A DNA stretch of 37,492 nt, from contig CAJUAC010000021.1 in assembly GCA_910583885.1 (NCBI GenBank), forward strand, positions 1 to 37,492. Direction: 5' to 3'. The position numbers and the translations under genes are program-made. Within the stretch, counting starts at the first letter, position 1; each line of letters starts with the position of its first letter. Origin of the DNA: an uncultured Oscillospiraceae bacterium (lineage in GTDB: Bacteria; Bacillota; Clostridia; Oscillospirales; Oscillospiraceae). Under the pieces are notes generated by a model. The model had not been told where the DNA came from. It searched no databases and saw nothing but the letters and a program-made list of their open reading frames with translations. Below, one piece after another: positions 31,812 to 37,492 of this stretch.

Positions 31812-32723
31812 ATGAAAATTCTAGTGACGGATGGGATGGACAGAACCGCCCTGGAGCAGCTGAAAAAGGACGGCCACGAGGTGGCCGAGCAGTTTTATCC
31901 CCCCGAGGCGCTGGGACAGGCCCTGCGCGGGGTCGATGCAGTCGTGGTACGCAGCGCCACCAAAATCCGCGCCAGCCATATCGACGAGGCCAAGGGCGGC
32001 CAGCTGCGGCTCATTATCCGCGCCGGCGTGGGTGTGGACAATATCGACGTCAAGTACGCCGAAAATGCCGGCATCACCGTGAAGAACACCCCCCGCGCCT
32101 CCTCCAACTCCGTGGCAGAGCTGGCCATGGGCCACATGTTCTCCTGTGCCAGGTTCCTATCCGCTGCCGGGCACACCATGCGCGAAGGCAGGTGGGAGAA
32201 GAAAGCCTACGGAAATGGCTTTGAACTGAACGGCAAAACCCTGGGCATTATCGGCTTCGGCCGCATCGGCCAGTCCTTGGGCCGCATGGCCAGAGGGATC
32301 GGCATGGAGGTGATTGCCCAGGATATTTTCCATGTCCCCGGTATTGAGGAGCAGATGGGGATGAAATATGTGGAGCTGGACAGCCTCTTTGCCCAGGCGG
32401 ACCTCATCTCCCTGCACACCCCCTCCCTCAACGGCGTCAAGCTTATTTGCAAAGAGAATATTGAGAAAATGAAGGATGGCGTTGTATTCATCAACACCAG
32501 CCGCGGGGACAATGTCAACGAAGCCGACCTGCTGGAGGCGCTGGAGTCTGGCAAGATCCGCGCCGCCGGGCTGGATGTCTACGCTGACGAGCCCTCCAAC
32601 AACCATGCCCTCTACAGCCACCCCCATGTCTCCTGCACCCCGCATGTCGGCGCCTCCACCAAGGAGGCCCAGCAGCGCATCGGTGCGGAGATTTTGGAAA
32701 TTATCAGAAATTTCGGCAAGTAA
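31812..32723 (+). CDS. serA: D-3-phosphoglycerate dehydrogenase, short form
   Basis: NAD-dependent first step of serine synthesis. At 303 residues it has only the substrate and nucleotide domains and lacks the C-terminal ACT regulatory domain of E. coli SerA, so feedback by serine through ACT is not expected. Visible motifs: the Rossmann loop GFGRIGQSLGRMA, catalytic Arg in NTSRGDNVNEADLLEAL, catalytic Glu in DVYADEPS, and catalytic His in CTPHVGASTKEAQQR. CAGGAGG lies upstream of the ATG. Another 2-hydroxyacid dehydrogenase is possible by sequence alone, but the serC context decides it. Confidence 0.92.
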   Translation: MKILVTDGMDRTALEQLKKDGHEVAEQFYPPEALGQALRGVDAVVVRSATKIRASHIDEAKGGQLRLIIRAGVGVDNIDVKYAENAGITVKNTPRASSNSVAELAMGHMFSCARFLSAAGHTMREGRWEKKAYGNGFELNGKTLGIIGFGRIGQSLGRMARGIGMEVIAQDIFHVPGIEEQMGMKYVELDSLFAQADLISLHTPSLNGVKLICKENIEKMKDGVVFINTSRGDNVNEADLLEALESGKIRAAGLDVYADEPSNNHALYSHPHVSCTPHVGASTKEAQQRIGAEILEIIRNFGK

Positions 32724-32734
32724 CTGTGCTCCCT

Positions 32735-32811
32735 CCCCTGCCGGCAGGGGTTGGGCAGGCCGCAATTTTTGTATAGACAAGGGCCGCTCCAAGGCAAGCT
32801 TGGGGCGGCCC
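32735..32811 (+). terminator. hairpins after serA
   Basis: Two inverted repeats: the palindrome CCCCTGCCGGCAGGGG (32735-32750), followed 14 bases later by ATTTTT, and a 13-bp stem GGGCCGCTCCAAG with CTTGGGGCGGCCC (32781-32811, one wobble, 5-base loop). At least one probably ends the ser transcript; neither has a perfect T-tract. Confidence 0.55.
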
Positions 32812-32915
32812 CGCTTTGCGGCCGGATCAATTTTCGTAAACGGTGAAAAAATAAACTTGCCAAACAGCCTGCTTTTGTATAAACTGGTACTAATCAATGG
32901 TAAGGAGGCGGGCTT

Positions 32916-34196
32916 ATGGCGGAAGGGACGATCCTGAAAAGCGGGGAACTGCTGAACAAGAAGCTCGAACGGCTGCTGTTTGCGTTGGTAGGACTGCTGC
33001 TGGTTTTTGCGGTACTGGCCCAGCCAGACCTGTCGCTGCTGTCCGGGTTCCTGAAAATCCAGATCAGCGAGGCCGGGCTGATTACCGACCCCATGGCCAC
33101 CGGCGGCGTGGGCGCGGCCCTCTTAAACGCGGCCATGGTGCTGCTGCTGAGTATCCTGCTCATCCGATGGATGAAGCTCCCCTTCACCGGCACTTCCCTG
33201 GCGTGCCTGTTTTTGATGGCAGGCTTTGCCTTGCTGGGGAAAAACCTGGTCAATATCGCCCCTATTGTGGTGGGCGGCTGGCTCCACGCCCTGTATAGGC
33301 GGGAAAAATTTACCAAGTACGTCTACCTGACGCTGTACGGCACCTGCCTCTCCCCCATGGTCAGTTTCCTGATGGTCCGGGTCCGGCCAGGCCTCCGGTG
33401 GGCGGCAATGGGGCTGTGCGGCCTGGCCATCGGCTTCCTCCTCCCTGCTATCGCCCGCTTCACCACCCGCATCCACCAGGGCTACAATCTCTACAACGTG
33501 GGCTTTGCTGCGGGTATCCTGGGCCTAGGCATGGCAAGTATCCTCAAGGGCTTTGGGGTGGAATTCGCCTCAATGGGGAGTTGGAGCCAGGAGGGCCATT
33601 GGCTGCTATTTGCGATGATGATACTGCTGCTGGGCAGCCTGTTTGCCTGCGGCGCCGCCCTGGGCTGCCGGAGCTGGCGGGATTACAGCCGGATCCTCCA
33701 CCATTCGGGCCGTGCGGTTGCGGACTTCGTTATTTTGGACGGGGCTGGGCCCACCTTGATAAATATGGCCCTGGTTGGCGCGATCGGTTTGGGATACCTG
33801 CTGGCCTTGTATCCCCAGGGGGTACGGCTCAATGGCCCGCTGGTCTGCTGCCTGTTTGCCATGACCGGGTTCGGGGCCTTCGGGAAACACCCGCGCAATG
33901 TGGTCCCGGTAATGGCGGGGGCTGTATTGGCAGCAGTGATTATGATCCATGTGCCCATCACCTCCCCAGGCGTACTGCTGGCCACTCTGCTATGTACCTG
34001 CCTGGCCCCTATTGCGGGGCAGTTCGGCTGGTACTGGGGGGTTGTGGCCGGGTTTGTCCACATGACTATTGTCCAGAATACCAGCATCCTCCACGGGGGG
34101 ATGAATCTATATAACAACGGCTTTGCCGCAGGGCTTGTCTGTATTTTGATGATCCCTATCATTGAGGCGGTGAAGCCAGAGCCAACTGAGGAGTAA
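32916..34196 (+). CDS. DUF1576 family membrane protein
   Basis: A 426-residue integral membrane protein with about eleven hydrophobic segments. It contains two copies of a motif, GYNLYNVGFAAGI (189-201) and GMNLYNNGFAAGL (395-407), each preceded by a hydrophobic block, so the protein is an internal duplication as in many transporters. This agrees with what I know of DUF1576, a Firmicutes family of unknown function. GGTAAGGAGG lies before the ATG. The next gene starts six bases after its stop. Confidence 0.82.
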   Translation: MAEGTILKSGELLNKKLERLLFALVGLLLVFAVLAQPDLSLLSGFLKIQISEAGLITDPMATGGVGAALLNAAMVLLLSILLIRWMKLPFTGTSLACLFLMAGFALLGKNLVNIAPIVVGGWLHALYRREKFTKYVYLTLYGTCLSPMVSFLMVRVRPGLRWAAMGLCGLAIGFLLPAIARFTTRIHQGYNLYNVGFAAGILGLGMASILKGFGVEFASMGSWSQEGHWLLFAMMILLLGSLFACGAALGCRSWRDYSRILHHSGRAVADFVILDGAGPTLINMALVGAIGLGYLLALYPQGVRLNGPLVCCLFAMTGFGAFGKHPRNVVPVMAGAVLAAVIMIHVPITSPGVLLATLLCTCLAPIAGQFGWYWGVVAGFVHMTIVQNTSILHGGMNLYNNGFAAGLVCILMIPIIEAVKPEPTEE

Positions 34197-34201
34197 ACAA
34201 G

Positions 34202-34564
34202 ATGAAAAAGCGTATGAACATGGCCCGCAGACGGATGAACCATGTCATTAATGAACTGAACCACGCACTGTTCCTGTCCGGCTGCCAGGAGATCTCCCTG
34301 CGGCTGGTCCGCGAGGAGGGCGGCTTGCGGTTGATCCTCCAGGCAAGCTTTGCCCCGGAGTCTGCCCACGCCATGGAGCGGACAGCCGCCCTCCTCCAGC
34401 CAGCTGTCCGGGATCCGGCCATGGTGGAGACCTACTGGGAGCTTGCCGGAGAGGATCAGTACACCAGTGACAGTGAGATGGCCCTGGTGGGGCAGATGCT
34501 GGACACAGCGGAGGTGGACCTGGATGGAACCGATGTGCGGATGGACCTGTTTATCGCCTTTTAG
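34202..34564 (+). CDS. hypothetical protein coupled to the DUF1576 gene
   Basis: A 120-residue soluble protein, basic at the N terminus (MKKRMNMARRRMNHVINELNH) and acidic after. The pattern of a short helix followed by strand-like alternation (EISLRLVREEGGLRLILQASF ... VDLDGTDVRMDLFIAF) suggests a small alpha/beta domain. The ribosome site GAGGAG lies in the last codons of the DUF1576 gene, so the two are cotranslated and probably act together. No family recognised. Confidence 0.75.
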   Translation: MKKRMNMARRRMNHVINELNHALFLSGCQEISLRLVREEGGLRLILQASFAPESAHAMERTAALLQPAVRDPAMVETYWELAGEDQYTSDSEMALVGQMLDTAEVDLDGTDVRMDLFIAF

Positions 34565-34608
34565 GCCGGTAACGGGCGGCCGCTCCCTGTCCCCCGTGGT
34601 ATTCCGCT

Positions 34609-35523
34609 TTATCGGGATACTGTAACCGTCTCCCCATCCAACGTGCAGGCCGCCCCCAGCGGCAACGTCACCATAGGGGTGCAGTGGGCGGAACGGAGAT
34701 TGTATACCACCGGCACAGGCCAGTCCCGGAAGAGCTCCCGGAGCAGCTCCTCCGGGCCATACCCCTCCCGGTAGGCATTGCGGCAGCTGGTGAACGCACC
34801 AAACACCAGGCCCGCTGCCTCTCCCAGCACCCCGGCCTGCCGGAGCTGGTCCAGCATCCGCTCCAGGGAGTAGACCGCCTCCCCCACGTCCTCCAGATAG
34901 AGGATCCGGCCCTTTGCGTCCACCTGATCCGGCGTACCCAGGGAGTGGGCCACCAGGGACAGATTCCCGCCAACCAACTCCCCCTGGGCCCGTCCAGGAC
35001 GCAGCACCTTAACCGCTTCACCGGGCGGGTTCGCAATGTCCAGTGTATCCTCCATGCCCAGCGCCGCCAAAAGGCTCGGCCAGGAGAAGCTGTCCGTATC
35101 CCAGCCCAGCACCCGGTTTGCAGTGGGGCCATGGTAGGAGACCAGGCCGCACCGGCATTGGAGTACCATATGCAGAGTGGTCACATCGCTGAAGCCGATG
35201 AAGGGCTTGGGATTGGCTGCGATCAGGCCGCTGTCCAGCAGCGGCAGCAGCTGCCAGGCGGTACTGCCGCCGCGGACACACCAGATGGCGTCAATTTCCG
35301 GGCTGGCAAAGGCGGCGTGGAGCTCCTGCGCCCGCAGCTCCGGCGGGGCGGCGGCATAGCCCCTGGCCGTGGATGCGCGGCAGGACTCCCCAACCCGCAC
35401 CCGGAACCCCAGCCCCTCTATGCCAGCCGCAATGCCCGCAATAGGCTGCCCGTCAGTCAGCGGCGACGAGGGCGCGGTCAGCAGCACGGTGCCGCCCTTC
35501 TCCAATTTGGGTGGGAAGATCAT
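34609..35523 (-). CDS. ldcA: LD-carboxypeptidase (peptidase family S66)
   Basis: A 304-residue cytoplasmic-type S66 serine peptidase, the family that trims the terminal D-Ala from murein tetrapeptides during recycling (LdcA) or cleaves microcin C-like compounds (MccF). The start PPKLEKGGTVLLTAPSSPL is typical. The catalytic triad can be placed at Ser112 (FIGFSDVTTLH), Glu210 (LYLEDVGEAV) and His279 (SAHCTPMVTLPLGA). CVRGGSTAWQLLP (82-94) replaces the usual RGGYG; the Tyr is missing. It lies 10 bases after the M20 gene in the same direction. Confidence 0.92.
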   Translation of the reverse strand: MIFPPKLEKGGTVLLTAPSSPLTDGQPIAGIAAGIEGLGFRVRVGESCRASTARGYAAAPPELRAQELHAAFASPEIDAIWCVRGGSTAWQLLPLLDSGLIAANPKPFIGFSDVTTLHMVLQCRCGLVSYHGPTANRVLGWDTDSFSWPSLLAALGMEDTLDIANPPGEAVKVLRPGRAQGELVGGNLSLVAHSLGTPDQVDAKGRILYLEDVGEAVYSLERMLDQLRQAGVLGEAAGLVFGAFTSCRNAYREGYGPEELLRELFRDWPVPVVYNLRSAHCTPMVTLPLGAACTLDGETVTVSR

Positions 35524-35533
35524 GGGCAGTCCC

Positions 35534-36712
35534 TCACTTTCTCAAAAAATCCAGGGCAGATTGGACATGGATTGCCGCCGCCAGCGGGAGGGCGTCCGGA
35601 TCTGCGGCAAAGTGCGGGTTGTGGTTGGGGAAGGTAAAGCCCTTTTCCTCACAGCCCACCCCGACATAGTAGTAACAGCCGGGGACCGCATCGCTGAAAT
35701 ACCCAAAATCATCGGTGCCCAGCGACGGCTCCCCTAGCTCCCGCACATTCCCCGCCCCCAGGACCTTCCCTGCTGCCTGACGCACCAGGCCGGTCATGGC
35801 AGGGTCATTGCGGCATCCGGGGTAGCTTTCAAAAATTTCGATCTCTGCCTCCACCCCCATCCCAGCGGCGATGCCGGAAACAATGGCACGGAAATCCTTT
35901 TTCACACGCTCCCTGGCCTGGCCGCCCATGGTACGCAGGATGCCGGTAAAAACCGCCTCCTCCGGCAGGACATTGCCTGCTGCACCGCTGCGGAAGCTCC
36001 CCACTGTCACTACCACCGGTTCGGTGGGCGCAGTACGGCGGCTGGAGACCGTTTGCAGCGCGGTGATAATCTGCGCCCCGGCTACAATCACATCTGTCCC
36101 CAGGTGGGGCTTTGCCCCATGGGTACCCCGGCCCCGCAGCTTGACAGAAAAAGGGTTGGATGCTGCGCAGATGGGGCCGGAGCGGACAGCAACCGTCCCA
36201 GTGGGGATCCCGCTCTCCACATGGCAGCACAGGACAGCGTCTACATGGGGCGATTCCATACAGCCATCTGCAATCATCCTGGCTGCCCCGCCATCCCCCT
36301 CCTCATCCGGCTGGAAAAAGAGCTTGATGTTCCCCGCTATCTCCCCCCTCCTCCGCGCCAGCAGCGCCGCCGCACCCAGCAGCGCTGCCGTGTGGAAATC
36401 GTGGCCGCAGGCGTGCATGACACCCGGGGATGTTGAGGCATAGGGCAGGCCGGTCTCCTCTGTAATCGGCAGCGCGTCAATATCCGCCCGGAACCCGATC
36501 GTCCTGCCGGGCTTCCCCCCCTGGATCACCGCCACAGTACCAGTCCCGGCACAAGCTGAGCAGGCAATCCCCCACTCGTCCAGCTGGCTGCGGATAAGGG
36601 AAGCGGTGCGGTGCTCCTGGTTGCCAAGCTCCGGGGCCTGATGGAGTGTCTGGAAGGTCCTGCGGAGAAATGGCGCAAGCTCCAGCGCCTCCTGCTTGAT
36701 CTGCTCGGTCAT
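35534..36712 (-). CDS. M20 family amidohydrolase (N-acyl amino acid hydrolase type)
   Basis: A 392-residue zinc-dependent hydrolase. The metal-binding motifs are HACGHDFHTA (H100 to H107), PDEEGDGGA and the C-terminal GTDDFGYFSD (usually GSEDF), with late His in PNHNPHFAADPDAL. The middle (about 180-290) is the dimerisation domain. The subfamily hydrolyses N-acyl amino acids, hippurate or IAA conjugates; the substrate cannot be told. ATG 36712 was chosen because GGGAGG lies six bases upstream, while the ATG two codons earlier touches it. It heads an operon with ldcA, suggesting peptide or cell-wall fragment use. Confidence 0.92.
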   Translation of the reverse strand: MTEQIKQEALELAPFLRRTFQTLHQAPELGNQEHRTASLIRSQLDEWGIACSACAGTGTVAVIQGGKPGRTIGFRADIDALPITEETGLPYASTSPGVMHACGHDFHTAALLGAAALLARRRGEIAGNIKLFFQPDEEGDGGAARMIADGCMESPHVDAVLCCHVESGIPTGTVAVRSGPICAASNPFSVKLRGRGTHGAKPHLGTDVIVAGAQIITALQTVSSRRTAPTEPVVVTVGSFRSGAAGNVLPEEAVFTGILRTMGGQARERVKKDFRAIVSGIAAGMGVEAEIEIFESYPGCRNDPAMTGLVRQAAGKVLGAGNVRELGEPSLGTDDFGYFSDAVPGCYYYVGVGCEEKGFTFPNHNPHFAADPDALPLAAAIHVQSALDFLRK

Positions 36713-36923
36713 AGGCATCCTCCCTGCGCTCCCCCGGCACAGCCACACGGGGGCGCGTCTTGTTCCTAAAATGATTTGGCAGACATCCGCAGCAGCCTGC
36801 CTGCTTTTATATCATAATAGCAGCTACAGCGGCATCTTCTGCCATTATACACAAAATGCAGGGAAAAGTCACCTGTTTTCTGGGCGGGCGGCAGGCTCTT
36901 CATTTGGACTGGCGCAGCCTGCC

Positions 36924-36939
36924 TATCCACTGTGGATAA
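36924..36939. promoter_or_regulatory. palindrome containing a consensus DnaA box
   Basis: TATCCAC-T-GTGGATA, 15 bases. The minus strand of 36931-36939 reads TTATCCACA, the exact consensus DnaA box; the plus-strand arm CTATCCACT is a weaker copy. Confidence 0.55.
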
Positions 36940-37004
36940 TCACATTGCACAAAAAATGATTGCAAAGTTCCACATTTTAAACAAAGCTTTCACAAAAAAA
37001 GCTG

Positions 37005-37033
37005 TTGTGTTTTTATGAAAAAAATGGTAGTAT
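37005..37033 (+). promoter_or_regulatory. SigA-type promoter of gdhA
   Basis: TTGTGT, 17 bases, TAGTAT with extended TGG, about 75 bases before the start. A-tracts lie upstream and in the spacer. Confidence 0.65.
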
Positions 37034-37108
37034 GAAGGATGGATGGAGAATTGGGTGGGGCCCCTATCCCGCCCGCTCTGTAAGGAAATATTGAGGAGGA
37101 TACTATCA

Positions 37109-37492
37109 ATGAATGCCTATGTCGCAAGTGTGATCGAAAATGTCAAGGCCAAGCACAGCAATGAGCCCGAGTTTGTCCAGACCGTGGAGGAAGTCCTGAC
37201 CTCCGTCGCCCCCATGGTTGACAAGCATCCTGAATACGAAAAGGTTGACTTGCTCAACCGTATGGTCGAGCCCGAGCGCATGTTTACCTTCCGCGTGGTG
37301 TGGATGGACGACAACGGCAATTATCATACCAATATCGGCTACCGCTGCCAGTTCAACGGCGCCATCGGCCCCTACAAGGGCGGCCTGCGCTTCCAGCCCA
37401 ACGTCTACCCCGGCATCATCAAGTTCCTGGGCTTTGAGCAGATCTTCAAGAACAGCCTCACCGGCCTGCCCATCGGCGGCGGCAAGGGCGGC
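37109..37492 (+). CDS. gdhA: glutamate dehydrogenase, 5' part (cut by window end)
   Basis: The first 128 codons of a hexameric glutamate dehydrogenase, which links 2-oxoglutarate plus ammonia to glutamate. Seen are the start MNAYVASVIENVKAKHSNEPEF, the substrate-site segment FRVVWMDDNGNYHTNIGYR, GPYKGGLRFQPNV and GLPIGGGKGG with the substrate-binding Lys. This is the 50-kDa GdhA type, usually NADP-dependent in bacteria; the cofactor domain lies beyond the window. GAGGAGG stands before ATG 37109. Codon use is strongly biased (GGC, AAG, CTG), fitting high expression. Confidence 0.95.
   Translation, partial: MNAYVASVIENVKAKHSNEPEFVQTVEEVLTSVAPMVDKHPEYEKVDLLNRMVEPERMFTFRVVWMDDNGNYHTNIGYRCQFNGAIGPYKGGLRFQPNVYPGIIKFLGFEQIFKNSLTGLPIGGGKGG

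Larger units (their letters stand above)
36713..37108. other. 396-base divergent region before gdhA
   Basis: No gene is supported. It holds the perfect palindrome TATCCACTGTGGATA (36924-36938), AT-rich tracts, and the gdhA promoter at 37005-37033. The promoter of the M20 gene was not located with confidence. Confidence 0.6.

Noticed and set aside
1..37492. tRNA, rRNA or CRISPR arrays
   Set aside because: Reading for TTCGA-type arm sequences, rRNA motifs and regularly spaced direct repeats gave nothing convincing.

Overview
The window comes from a high-GC, endospore-forming member of the Clostridia; an Oscillospiraceae-like gut bacterium (Flavonifractor/Pseudoflavonifractor type) is my inference. 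The evidence is a full set of mother-cell sporulation genes (spoIIGA, sigE, spoIVA, sipL, spoVM), the MEP isoprenoid pathway, clostridial Liv-type transport, strong AGGAGG ribosome sites and densely packed genes. I see no rRNA, tRNA, CRISPR array, prophage or intact insertion sequence.

Layout. 1-3459: a DUF4358-like lipoprotein and the PcrA/UvrD helicase on the minus strand, separated by a short, apparently frameshifted gene. 3460-4092: a divergent superoxide dismutase. 4132-10027, minus strand: the sporulation block, spoIIGA-sigE, spoIVA, a GNAT enzyme with its own promoter, sipL, spoVM (24 codons) and a small Cys-rich membrane protein. SpoVM, SpoIVA and SipL form the basement layer on the forespore surface. 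SigE, activated by SpoIIGA, should transcribe spoIVA and sipL: both have SigE-like promoters with a 14-base spacer, and spoIIGA has a spoIIG-like promoter (22-base spacer, Spo0A box).

10282-12696: carD-ispD-ispF, a membrane protein and a PadR regulator. 12736-15420: a TipAS-type MerR regulator with a 19-base-spacer promoter, and an ABC-F ATPase behind a 240-base leader that looks like a transcription attenuator. 15505-18180: a small conserved-looking protein, a Na+/Ca2+ exchanger, a zinc-ribbon gene broken by an in-frame TAG, and ispE. 18181-20720: an AT-richer island with two unknown small genes, a beta-lactamase-fold serine hydrolase and a perfect 19-bp hairpin; it is probably acquired DNA.

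20722-26033: a DUF378 protein and the complete livJHMGF branched-chain amino acid ABC transporter. 26462-30390: a BlaI-like repressor, an M56 (BlaR1-like) membrane protease with a large extra ectodomain, and a lipoprotein that carries a second copy of part of that ectodomain. This is the least conventional system here. 30595-32723: serC and serA (serine synthesis). 32916-34564: a DUF1576 membrane protein and an unknown partner. 34609-36712: an LD-carboxypeptidase and an M20 amidohydrolase. 37109-end: the start of gdhA.

All function calls come from reading motifs by eye; no database search was run.
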